Below, piece after piece: positions 1 through 6,843 of a stretch of 13,429 bases of DNA. Each line of letters starts with the position of its first letter. Position 1 is the stretch's first letter. The notes below the pieces were generated by a model. It searched no databases, was not told the DNA's origin, and worked only from the letters and a program-made list of their open reading frames with translations. This stretch comes from Micrococcales bacterium UBA4448 (GTDB lineage Bacteria; Actinomycetota; Actinomycetes; Actinomycetales; Microbacteriaceae). The translations under genes were made by a program, and so were the position numbers. The stretch spans positions 15,601-29,029 of the forward strand of contig DGPE01000084.1 of assembly GCA_002390305.1 (NCBI GenBank), given 5' to 3'.

Positions 1-98
1 CACCCAAGACAGTTGCTAAAAAGATTCCGGCCGCGGCCACTGCCAAGCCTGCAGCCAAGAAGGCTCCGGCGGCAAAGAAGCCAGCTGCTAAGAAGTAA
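1..98 (+). CDS. C-terminal tail of a Lys/Ala/Pro-rich, probably HU-like DNA-binding protein (5' end outside window)
   Basis: Only the last 31 codons are present, in the frame that starts at base 3 and stops with TAA at 96-98. The visible peptide is almost entirely Lys, Ala and Pro with repeated AAKK/PAAKK units. Such basic, low-complexity tails are typical of actinobacterial HU (HupB-type, histone H1-like tail). They also occur at the ends of other actinobacterial nucleic-acid-binding proteins such as topoisomerase I, so the identity of the folded part cannot be read from this window. The gene converges on the epimerase gene with only 5 bases between the two stop codons. A 5-bp inverted repeat (GCTAA 87-91 / TTAGC 104-108) spans the junction, but no T-run follows and I do not call it a terminator. 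Confidence 0.6.
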   Translation, partial: PKTVAKKIPAAATAKPAAKKAPAAKKPAAKK

Positions 99-103
99 TA
101 GCT

Positions 104-988
104 TTAGCCAACTACGTAGGCAACTGACTTTTCCAGAGTGGGGTGCTTGAACTTGAAGCCAGAGTCTAGGAGTTTGTTGGCACTCATCTTTTGAGAGCAG
201 AGCAGCAATTCCTCGGCAGCAACTCCGACTAGCAGCCTCATTGCCCATGCTGGCACTCGCAAGAACGTGGGTCGCTTCAGAGCTTTACCCAGGCTTTTTA
301 CTATTTGCTCACAGGTCGCAGGCTCTGGGGCCGTCAGGTTGTATGGGCCGGAAGCTTGCTCGTCATTGATTAGATGAATGATCGCTCTGGCCTCGTCCTC
401 CAAGCTAATCCATGCCCACCACTGCTGACCACTGCCAAGTGGGCCGCCGATTCCGGCCTTGATTAGCGGCAATAATCGTCCGAGCGCACCTAGTTTTTTG
501 CTCATGACCATAGTTGTCCTGGCATAAACAACGCGAGTGTCGGCCTTGGCCGCTTCGGCCTCCCACTGAGAGGCAAGGTCGGCGAGGAATCCATTGCCCC
601 TGCCAGAGTCTTCGTTGAGAATCTCGTCTCCACGATTTCCATAGATGCCGGAAGCCGATCCGCTTATCAAAACTCTTGGTTGATTCTTGGCCCTATTTAT
701 CGCGTCCACCAGGGTCTTGGTTGAGTCCAAACGAGAGGAAATGATGGCCTGCATATATTTCTTAGTCCAGGGAATTCGACCTGTTGTGGCCCCACCCAGG
801 TTGACCACGGCGTCGATGGATTCCATGAGCTTGTCATCTAGCTCTTCGACGCCCGGGTTCCAGGAAACCTCATTGTCTCGAGTGGCTGTTCGTCTGACAA
901 GCGCCACGGGTTCGTGGCCAAGCTCTCGCAGTTGCTTTGAAAGCTCTGTTCCAACCAAGCCTGAGTAGCCAGAAATAAGCACTCGCAT
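104..988 (-). CDS. TIGR01777-family NAD(P)-dependent epimerase (SDR superfamily, YfcH-like)
   Basis: This 294-aa protein is an extended short-chain dehydrogenase/reductase. The N-terminus carries the Rossmann nucleotide-binding motif GYSGLVG (residues 7-13). The middle has the family signature around SASGIYGNRGDE, which includes the Tyr usually taken as catalytic. The last ~50 residues match the DUF1731 cap (P-x-W-x-x-R-L-L-V-G, then AEELLLCSQKM and a GFKF segment). Length agrees with the family (about 290-300 aa). The start is ATG at 986-988, preceded on the minus strand by GGAAGG (995-1000) at a 6-base spacing, so it is well supported. The true substrate of this family is unknown; E. coli YfcH and the plant SULA/GC1 proteins are relatives. 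The gene is divergent from the TerC gene and convergent with the K/A-rich gene, so it is probably monocistronic here. Confidence 0.9.
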   Translation of the reverse strand: MRVLISGYSGLVGTELSKQLRELGHEPVALVRRTATRDNEVSWNPGVEELDDKLMESIDAVVNLGGATTGRIPWTKKYMQAIISSRLDSTKTLVDAINRAKNQPRVLISGSASGIYGNRGDEILNEDSGRGNGFLADLASQWEAEAAKADTRVVYARTTMVMSKKLGALGRLLPLIKAGIGGPLGSGQQWWAWISLEDEARAIIHLINDEQASGPYNLTAPEPATCEQIVKSLGKALKRPTFLRVPAWAMRLLVGVAAEELLLCSQKMSANKLLDSGFKFKHPTLEKSVAYVVG

Positions 989-1067
989 AAATTACCTTCC
1001 GCCTGTGGCAAGATTACATACACTTGGCCAGGTCCGATTATTCCTGGAACTATTGGAAAAGAAGGTT

Positions 1068-2069
1068 ATGGACGTAAGCATCCTGGTCTGGCTGATGACC
1101 ATCGGTGGTTTTTCAGCAGTGATAATCGGTGACTTGATCTATCAAGTCCGCAAGCCCCATGAGCCAGGGTTTCGAGAGTCAGCAATTCAGAGTGTCATTT
1201 ACATCTCGCTGGCGCTGGTATTTTCCCTTGTGATTGCGGCTGTCTGGCCGGGTCAATACGCCGGCGAATATCTCGGAGGGTTTATAACTGAGAAGGCCCT
1301 ATCAGTTGATAATTTATTTGTTTTCCTTGTAATTTTCACTCAGTTCAAGGTGCCAAGAAAGCTGCAATCAGAAGCACTCTTGATTGGAATTGTGATTGCA
1401 CTTGTTTTGCGAGGGGCCTTCATCGCGGCCGGCGCTGCCTTCATTGAGAATTTCAGCTGGGCGTTTTATGCCTTTGGCGCGTTTTTACTTTTCACCGCAA
1501 TCAAGCTCATTAAAGACACTCGTCAGGACCTGAGCGACGATGACAACATTGATGAATTTGCTGGAGGTAGGCTGCTGGCCTTTGTCCAACGAAAGCTGCC
1601 CTCAACTAAGGAGTATCACGGAACCAAGCTGGTGATTATTGAAAACGGTAAGCGCCTGGTTACTCCCTTGATGCTGGTGATGATTGCCATTGGCTTCACG
1701 GATTTACTTTTTGCTCTGGACAGCATCCCGGCTGTCTATGGACTTACCAATGAGCCTTACATTGTCTTCGTTGCCAATGCCTTCGCTCTGCTGGGTCTCA
1801 GGCAGCTTTACTTCTTGCTGAGTGGGCTTATGCAGCGTCTTCGCTACCTAGGTTTCGGGCTCAGCCTTATTTTGGCTTGGATTGGAATCAAGCTCCTGAT
1901 TCATGCCCTGCACAAGAATGAGATTCCCTTTATCAACGGTGGAGAGGCAATAGAAGTTATTCCTGAAATCTCCACCGGCCTATCTCTGATTGTGATTTTG
2001 GTCACTCTAATCGTGACCACTGCCTGGTCACTCATCGCCACGAGAGCAAATCCAAGCGGAAAGATTTAG
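1068..2069 (+). CDS. TerC/Alx family integral membrane protein, probable Mn2+ exporter
   Basis: From ATG 1068 the protein is 333 aa with about nine hydrophobic segments. It has the two-fold TerC repeat: the first copy carries EKALSVDNLFVF (Asp81) and the second IGFTDLLFALDSIPA (Asp212, Asp218). These buried acidic residues are conserved in the family. A charged cytoplasmic loop (about 150-195) joins the two halves. The pattern fits the Alx-like subfamily, whose studied members (E. coli Alx, B. subtilis MeeF/MeeY) export manganese; the old tellurite-resistance name is misleading. An in-frame ATG exists upstream at 1005, but 1068 is preferred because family members begin close to this MDVSILVW segment and because AAGAAGG lies just ahead, although only 2 bases from the ATG. 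I see no yybP-ykoY manganese riboswitch in the 79-base gap to the divergent epimerase gene. The stop codon overlaps that of the convergent mannosyltransferase gene. Confidence 0.88.
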   Translation: MDVSILVWLMTIGGFSAVIIGDLIYQVRKPHEPGFRESAIQSVIYISLALVFSLVIAAVWPGQYAGEYLGGFITEKALSVDNLFVFLVIFTQFKVPRKLQSEALLIGIVIALVLRGAFIAAGAAFIENFSWAFYAFGAFLLFTAIKLIKDTRQDLSDDDNIDEFAGGRLLAFVQRKLPSTKEYHGTKLVIIENGKRLVTPLMLVMIAIGFTDLLFALDSIPAVYGLTNEPYIVFVANAFALLGLRQLYFLLSGLMQRLRYLGFGLSLILAWIGIKLLIHALHKNEIPFINGGEAIEVIPEISTGLSLIVILVTLIVTTAWSLIATRANPSGKI

Positions 2070-3520
2070 ATCCAGAACGGCATAAGCATCTGCATGCGCC
2101 AAATAAAATCTGGCACCGGAAGTGCAAGCCAGATTGAAAGAAAATAGGTTGCAAACACTGCGGTTGAAAAGAGTAGTACCGCTATTACACCTGAACGATT
2201 TGTGGCTTTTCTTGCGATTCCAGTTCGCCAATAGTGGTGAATCCCAAATGTCAAAGCCAGAACGAGGAAGGGTGCGTAAACCACTGCGTAGAACTGGAAG
2301 GTTGTTCTTTCAAGAAAGAAAACCCAGGGCAACCAACCAGCTAAAAAGCCGACAGCGATTGCGAATGAGCGCGGTTCGAGCTGCCTGATATTTCTTCCAA
2401 GTATCCAGATCACGGCAAGCAACCCCCCAAACCAAATAACTAGGTTTGGAATGGCCGTTAGTGCAACCGTGCAGTTTTCCAGCAATCCACAGTTTTCGCC
2501 ATCCTCGTAGCGCTCAAAGAAGAAGGCCGTTGGTCGAAGGCTTATCAGCCACTGAAATGCATTGGCTTGGTAAGGGTGGTCGCTCGCGAGGCCGGTGTGG
2601 AAGCCGAATGCATTGAGGTGGTAAGCCCAAAGTGATTCCAGCCAATTTCCTTCCGAATTCCTGCCCCAGCCATCTGATCCAAGAATCCACCCGAGCCAGC
2701 TGACCAGGTATGCGATCAGAGCGGGCAGCAAGAGCGTTAGGGCGTTCAAGAAACCCTGCCCGATGGCGAGGATGCGGGGCATGCCAAATTTCCCCCTAAG
2801 CCAAATATCAATCACCAGGGTGTACAGACCGAAGGCTGCCAAGAAATACAAACCGGACCACTTAACGCTTATCGCCAGACCGAGTGTCAAGCCGGCCGCC
2901 AATAACCATGGCCTTAGCATCAGGGAACTAGATCTTGTTGAACGGAGCCGCTGTCGCCATTGTTCGCCGTCCAAGATTGTGAAGTAAAAGCCGAGCACTA
3001 CAAAAAATGCCAAAATGCCATCCAAGATGGCAGTCCTGGAGAGGGTTATCGATAATCCTTCCAGGGCCATTAGGAGCCCGGCGACCGCTGCAAAGAAATT
3101 AGATCCAATTAGCTTTCTGGCAATTACGATCACCAACGGGATCATTAGAGTGCCAAGCAGGGCTGTTGCAAAGCGCCAACCAAAGGGTGATTCCGCACCA
3201 AACGGCTGCATTCCAAGCCAAATAACCCATTTTCCAAATGGTGGATGAACCACGTAGGCGGCGGAGTCTAGAAAACCAGAAATATCGCCAGCTTCAAAGG
3301 CAGCATTTGCGTTTTCAGGCCACTTTCGCTCCGAACCAAAAAGTCCAAGGGTGTAAGCATCCTTTACGTAATAGGTCTCATCGAAGACCAGCACCTTTGG
3401 ATTTGCAAGATTGGCAAACCTAAGCACAGCCCCGATAAACGTGATGACCAAAGTGGTTAGCCAGCCAAAGCGGCTATGGCCAGACCACCTGGTTGCGAGC
3501 TTTATCGAAGCTGTAATCAC
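2066..3520 (-). CDS. Polyprenyl-phosphate-mannose--protein O-mannosyltransferase (PMT, GT39)
   Basis: A 484-aa polytopic membrane protein with about ten hydrophobic segments. The first extracytoplasmic loop holds the PMT catalytic DE pair (Asp47-Glu48 in VFDETYYVKDAY), followed by HPPFGKW (92-98). Later landmarks are SRTAILDG (161-168), SVKWSGLY (218-225) and the C-terminal PMT_4TMC region with LPWVFFLERTTFQFY and a closing IWRMQMLMPFW. Actinobacterial homologues (M. tuberculosis Rv1002c type) transfer mannose from polyprenyl-phosphate-mannose to Ser/Thr of proteins leaving through Sec. The start is GTG at 3518-3520 with no Shine-Dalgarno sequence; the hexamer TAGCAT ends 6 bases upstream, as expected for a leaderless mRNA. 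Two Cys (344, 350) sit in a late external loop and could form a disulfide. The divergent PMT/rsmI pair is a conserved actinobacterial arrangement, which supports the call. Confidence 0.93.
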   Translation of the reverse strand: MITASIKLATRWSGHSRFGWLTTLVITFIGAVLRFANLANPKVLVFDETYYVKDAYTLGLFGSERKWPENANAAFEAGDISGFLDSAAYVVHPPFGKWVIWLGMQPFGAESPFGWRFATALLGTLMIPLVIVIARKLIGSNFFAAVAGLLMALEGLSITLSRTAILDGILAFFVVLGFYFTILDGEQWRQRLRSTRSSSLMLRPWLLAAGLTLGLAISVKWSGLYFLAAFGLYTLVIDIWLRGKFGMPRILAIGQGFLNALTLLLPALIAYLVSWLGWILGSDGWGRNSEGNWLESLWAYHLNAFGFHTGLASDHPYQANAFQWLISLRPTAFFFERYEDGENCGLLENCTVALTAIPNLVIWFGGLLAVIWILGRNIRQLEPRSFAIAVGFLAGWLPWVFFLERTTFQFYAVVYAPFLVLALTFGIHHYWRTGIARKATNRSGVIAVLLFSTAVFATYFLSIWLALPVPDFIWRMQMLMPFWI

Positions 3521-3543
3521 GGTTAGATGCTAGTTTGCTTAGC
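3521..3543. promoter_or_regulatory. Candidate bidirectional leaderless promoter between PMT and rsmI
   Basis: The 23-base gap between two divergent GTG starts contains ATGCTAGTTT (3527-3536). On the plus strand TAGTTT (3531-3536) fits the TANNNT -10 pattern, is preceded by an extended TGc (3528-3530), and lies 7 bases before the rsmI GTG at 3544. On the minus strand TAGCAT (3532-3527) fits the same pattern and lies 6 bases before the PMT GTG at 3520. The two -10 elements share the TA at 3531-3532. Neither has a good -35 or a Shine-Dalgarno sequence. The reading as back-to-back leaderless promoters is an inference from spacing. Confidence 0.5.
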
Positions 3544-4362
3544 GTGTTGATACTTGCGGCCACTCCAATCGGGAATCTTTCTGATGCTTCGAAGCGGCTT
3601 GAGCAAACCCTGACTAACGCCACCACCGTTGCCGCTGAAGACACCAGAGAGCTCAAAAAACTGTGCCGAGGCCTCGGAATTGAGCTGAACGCAAAGCTAA
3701 TAAGCCTGCACGAACATAACGAAAGAGATCGCATTGCGGAGCTGGTTGACATTGCAGCAGCAGCGGACCTGGTATTGGTTAGCGACGCCGGTATGCCAAC
3801 AATCTCAGATCCTGGATTCTTGCTTGTTAGAGCTTGTGCTGAGGCCGGTGTTGAGGTCCAGGTGGTTCCCGGCCCTTCCGCGGTTGTTTCTGCCCTAGCG
3901 GTATCGGGGCTACCCACCGACCGCTTCAGTTTCGAAGGCTTTTTACCTCGAAAGTCGGGCGAGAGAATCAGAGTGTTTGAGGCTCTGGCAACCGAGAAGA
4001 GAACCATGGTTTTCTTTGAAGCACCTCACCGGATAAAGGACAGCCTCGACGATGCATGCAAGGTTTTTGGACCAACCCGACTGGCAAGTGTTTCCAGGGA
4101 GCTAACAAAGAAGTTTGAAGAAACTAAGCGTGGAGCATTGCTGGATTTAGCCTCTTGGTCAGAAAAAGGCCCTAAGGGAGAAATGGTCCTGGTTATTGCC
4201 GGAGCCAGCGATGCGGATCTTGACTACCTCGCTCTGGGCCTTGAGGCTCTAGCTTTGGCCGGCACTGGAATTGGACTAAAGCAGGCAAGCGCGGAGATTG
4301 CAGACAAGCACGGAGCGTCAAAGTCGGTAATCTACCAGCACGCATTGGCGTCGAAAGCCTAA
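3544..4362 (+). CDS. rsmI: 16S rRNA (cytidine1402-2'-O)-methyltransferase RsmI
   Basis: A 272-aa SAM-dependent methylase of the tetrapyrrole-methylase fold. RsmI 2'-O-methylates C1402 in 16S helix 44, next to the P-site codon. Family motifs appear in order: AATPIGNLSDAS at the N-terminus, AAEDTRELKKL, the SAM-binding SDAGMPTISDPG, VPGPSAVVSALAVSGLP, GFLPRK and FFEAPHRI. The start is uncertain: TTG 3535, GTG 3544 and TTG 3547 are all possible and none has a Shine-Dalgarno sequence. I chose GTG 3544 because family proteins usually begin immediately before ILAATPIGNL and because it sits 7 bases after a -10-like TAGTTT. It is the first gene of the run that continues with metG 10 bases downstream. 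A 177-aa reading frame on the opposite strand is a shadow. Confidence 0.95.
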   Translation: MLILAATPIGNLSDASKRLEQTLTNATTVAAEDTRELKKLCRGLGIELNAKLISLHEHNERDRIAELVDIAAAADLVLVSDAGMPTISDPGFLLVRACAEAGVEVQVVPGPSAVVSALAVSGLPTDRFSFEGFLPRKSGERIRVFEALATEKRTMVFFEAPHRIKDSLDDACKVFGPTRLASVSRELTKKFEETKRGALLDLASWSEKGPKGEMVLVIAGASDADLDYLALGLEALALAGTGIGLKQASAEIADKHGASKSVIYQHALASKA

Positions 4363-4372
4363 GATATCTCAG
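4360..4372 (+). promoter_or_regulatory. Candidate internal leaderless promoter for metG
   Basis: The rsmI stop codon is part of TAAGAT (4360-4365), which fits TANNNT and is followed by exactly 7 bases before the metG GTG at 4373. No Shine-Dalgarno sequence is present. This is the same geometry as upstream of rsmI, so metG may have its own leaderless start inside the operon. No -35 match is visible, so confidence is low. Confidence 0.3.
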
Positions 4373-5947
4373 GTGTCTAAGTCCTTTTATGTAACTACCC
4401 CCATCTTCTACGTGAACGATGCTCCGCACATCGGTCACGCATACACGGAGGTTGCCTGTGATGTCCTCACCAGGTGGCATCGACAAAAAGGTGAAGACGC
4501 TTTTCTGCTGACCGGAACCGATGAGCACGGCGAGAAGGTTCTCAGGACAGCCCTTGGAAATAACACTGATCCCAAGAGCTGGACCGACAAGCTGGTTCAA
4601 GAATCCTGGCTGCCGCTTTTGGAAACGATTGACATTGATAATCAAGATTTCATTAGGACCACAGAAACTCGACACGAGGTAGCGGTTCAAAAGTTTTTGC
4701 AAAAACTCTATGACGAAGACTTTATCTACCAAGGTTCGTTCGAGGGCAACTACTGCGTTGGCTGTGAAGAGTATAAAAATGATGGTGACCTGATCGATGG
4801 CACCGCTGAATTTGAAGGTCAACGGGTCTGTGCGATTCACTCGAAGCCGGTTGAGCAGCTAAATGAAACTAACTACTTTTTCAAACTGAGCCAGTTTCAG
4901 GACAAATTATTGGCTCACTACGATGCAAACCCTGATTTTGTCCAGCCGGCCTCTGCCAAAAATGAGGTTGTTTCTTTTGTAAAGCAGGGGCTCAGTGACC
5001 TCTCGATATCGAGGTCAAAGGAGCGCTTTGACTGGGGGATTGACATTCCTTGGGACAACGACCACATTACCTACGTTTGGTTTGATGCGCTGCTGAACTA
5101 CATAACCGCAATTGGTTACGGTTCTGACGAGGAAAAACTTGCTTCGCTATGGCCCGCGGATGTCCAGGTTGTGGGTAAAGACATTTTGCGTTTTCACGCG
5201 GTGATTTGGCCTGCAATGTTGATGGCCGCCGGCCTTCAGCCGCCCAAACAGGTATTCGGACACGGTTGGCTGTTGGTCGGTGGAGAGAAAATGTCAAAGT
5301 CAAAATTGACTGGCATCTCACCGAACCAGATAACCGACATCTTTGGCTCTGATGCCTTCAGGTATTACTTCATGAAGGCAATTGGTTTTGGTTCCGATGG
5401 TTCGTTTAGTTGGGAGGATCTGTCTGCGCGCTACAACGCAGAGCTGGCAAATGGATTTGGTAACTTGGCCTCACGCACCGTGGCAATGGTGAACCGTTAC
5501 TTCGATGGCGTCGTACCAGCACCGACTGAAACAACTGAAGCTGATAACCAAGTTGCTGCCGTCGCCAAAGTCGCGGCAGTATCTGCTGACCGGGCAATGG
5601 GCAAGATTGCGCCCCATGATGCCATCGCTAGCATCTGGCAATTAGTGGATGAATTGAATAACTACATCACAACGCAGGAGCCTTGGAAAATAGCAAAAGA
5701 CCAGGCCAATAACGATCGACTTGCAACCGTTCTATACACCGCCCTGGAAGGTCTTCGTTGCTTAGCCGTGATGCTGCATCCAATCATGCCAAAATCCACC
5801 TCCAGGCTCTGGGGTTCAATCGGTGGCTCCCTTGGTGAGATCGGAAGCCAGAAGCTTGAGACGGCCAGCCAGTGGGGCCTAATAGAAGCTGGAACACAAC
5901 TTGGAGACCTAGCAGCTTTGTTCCCCAGGGTCGAAGAAACCCCATGA
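4373..5947 (+). CDS. metG: Methionyl-tRNA synthetase
   Basis: A 524-aa class I aminoacyl-tRNA synthetase that charges initiator and elongator tRNA-Met. The HIGH motif is HIGH at 19-22 and the KMSKS motif is at 306-310. The connective domain has a single metal-knuckle pattern, CVGC (Cys128, Cys131) and CAIH (Cys153, His156). The helical anticodon-binding domain follows from about residue 345 to the end. There is no C-terminal EMAP-II/tRNA-binding domain, so this is the short form seen in actinobacteria. The start is GTG 4373, 10 bases after the rsmI stop and without a Shine-Dalgarno sequence; the protein begins MSKSFYVTTPIFY, exactly where the family starts. The stop TGA overlaps the tatD ATG (ATGA, 5944-5947), indicating translational coupling. 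Confidence 0.97.
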   Translation: MSKSFYVTTPIFYVNDAPHIGHAYTEVACDVLTRWHRQKGEDAFLLTGTDEHGEKVLRTALGNNTDPKSWTDKLVQESWLPLLETIDIDNQDFIRTTETRHEVAVQKFLQKLYDEDFIYQGSFEGNYCVGCEEYKNDGDLIDGTAEFEGQRVCAIHSKPVEQLNETNYFFKLSQFQDKLLAHYDANPDFVQPASAKNEVVSFVKQGLSDLSISRSKERFDWGIDIPWDNDHITYVWFDALLNYITAIGYGSDEEKLASLWPADVQVVGKDILRFHAVIWPAMLMAAGLQPPKQVFGHGWLLVGGEKMSKSKLTGISPNQITDIFGSDAFRYYFMKAIGFGSDGSFSWEDLSARYNAELANGFGNLASRTVAMVNRYFDGVVPAPTETTEADNQVAAVAKVAAVSADRAMGKIAPHDAIASIWQLVDELNNYITTQEPWKIAKDQANNDRLATVLYTALEGLRCLAVMLHPIMPKSTSRLWGSIGGSLGEIGSQKLETASQWGLIEAGTQLGDLAALFPRVEETP

Positions 5948-6837
5948 CCGAGTTCGTAAGGACCCGAAAAAGCTACGACGACAAAGGCGAGTCAAAGCGG
6001 GTATATCCCGAACTGCCGGAACCTTTAGAGGTGGGCACTTACGATAATCACACTCATCTGGAAATTGCAGACACGGATCATCCGCTCACAATCTCTCAGC
6101 ACCTCGAGCTGATGCGTGAAGTGAACATGCTGGGGGCAGTGCAGGTTGGAGTAACTCTAGACAGCTCGGTATTTTCGGCAGAGGTTGCCGCAAGAGAGCA
6201 AATGCTGTTGGCTGCTGTGGCAATTCATCCAAACGAAGCTCCGGGCTACAAATCCCTCGCCAATCTTGATGAGGACATAGCAGCAATTGCCGAGCTGGCT
6301 GGCCAGCCGAGAGTGCGCGCCATTGGGGAAACGGGTTTGGACTATTTCAGGACCGAGGGTGAACAGGCGCTCAAACTGCAAGCGCACTCCTTTGAGCAGC
6401 ACATTGCCATCGCCAAGGAGTTTGACCTGGCACTTCAGATTCATGACCGCGATGCACATGAAGATGTTGTCAAGACCCTTTTGAGGGTTGGGGCACCGGA
6501 GCGAACAGTTTTCCACTGTTATTCGGGCGATGTTGATCTGGCAGAAATTTGCAAGGCCAACGGTTGGTATCTCTCCTTCGCTGGGAATATCACATTCAAG
6601 AAAAACCAACACCTGAGAGATTCACTCTTGGCAGTTGAGAAGTCTCAAATCTTGATTGAAACCGATGCTCCGTTTCTGACCCCCGAACCACTTCGCGGTC
6701 GCCCAAATGCCCCCTATTTGGTGCCTCACACTCTTCGCTACATGGCAAGTTTGATGGGCCTGTCGGCAAATGATTTGGCAGGCCAGCTCAACAAAAATAC
6801 CGAAGCTGTTTATGGCTTGTGGTCAGAGGGGTTGTAG
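5944..6837 (+). CDS. tatD: TatD family metal-dependent hydrolase (deoxyribonuclease-like)
   Basis: From ATG 5944 this is a 297-aa TIM-barrel metallohydrolase. Expected metal ligands are all visible: HTH (His36, His38), Glu129 in GETGLDYF, His167 in IHDRDAHED, His191 in FHCYSGD and Asp241 in ETDAPFLTP. Characterised TatD proteins are Mg2+-dependent 3'-5' exonucleases acting on DNA and RNA; the substrate here is not shown. About 30 charged residues precede the barrel, a little longer than in E. coli TatD. An in-frame GTG-type start at 5872 lies inside metG and is rejected in favour of the ATG that overlaps the metG stop by 4 bases. The stop TAG (6835-6837) is in the same frame as the following ksgA gene, with only AGC and GAA between stop and start. 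The metG-tatD-ksgA order is an actinobacterial and Firmicutes hallmark. Confidence 0.93.
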   Translation: MTEFVRTRKSYDDKGESKRVYPELPEPLEVGTYDNHTHLEIADTDHPLTISQHLELMREVNMLGAVQVGVTLDSSVFSAEVAAREQMLLAAVAIHPNEAPGYKSLANLDEDIAAIAELAGQPRVRAIGETGLDYFRTEGEQALKLQAHSFEQHIAIAKEFDLALQIHDRDAHEDVVKTLLRVGAPERTVFHCYSGDVDLAEICKANGWYLSFAGNITFKKNQHLRDSLLAVEKSQILIETDAPFLTPEPLRGRPNAPYLVPHTLRYMASLMGLSANDLAGQLNKNTEAVYGLWSEGL

Positions 6838-6843
6838 AGCGAA

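Noticed and set aside
1..98. Lys/Ala repeat as a tandem DNA repeat or mobile end
   Set aside because: The periodicity is at codon level and explained by a basic K/A/P-rich protein tail.
1019..1053. Promoter elements in the divergent epimerase/TerC gap (TACACT plus strand; TAATCT minus strand)
   Set aside because: The -10-like hexamers exist but lack a matching -35 or extended element, and their spacing to the genes gives no extra support. A promoter must be present but I cannot place it.
1005..1067. N-terminal extension of the TerC protein from ATG 1005
   Set aside because: The 21 extra residues do not match family N-termini, and a purine-rich AAGAAGG precedes the ATG at 1068.
3474..4007. 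177-aa Ser/Ala-rich open frame antisense to rsmI and overlapping the PMT start
   Set aside because: The low-complexity Ser-rich sequence is the mirror of rsmI codons; it overlaps PMT in another frame and has no supporting start signal.
4193..4840. 215-aa open frame antisense to the rsmI/metG junction
   Set aside because: It spans two well-supported genes on the other strand and its translation shows no family signature.
5872..5943. Upstream start for TatD inside metG
   Set aside because: The ATG at 5944 forms a classic 4-base overlap with the metG stop and gives a family-sized protein.
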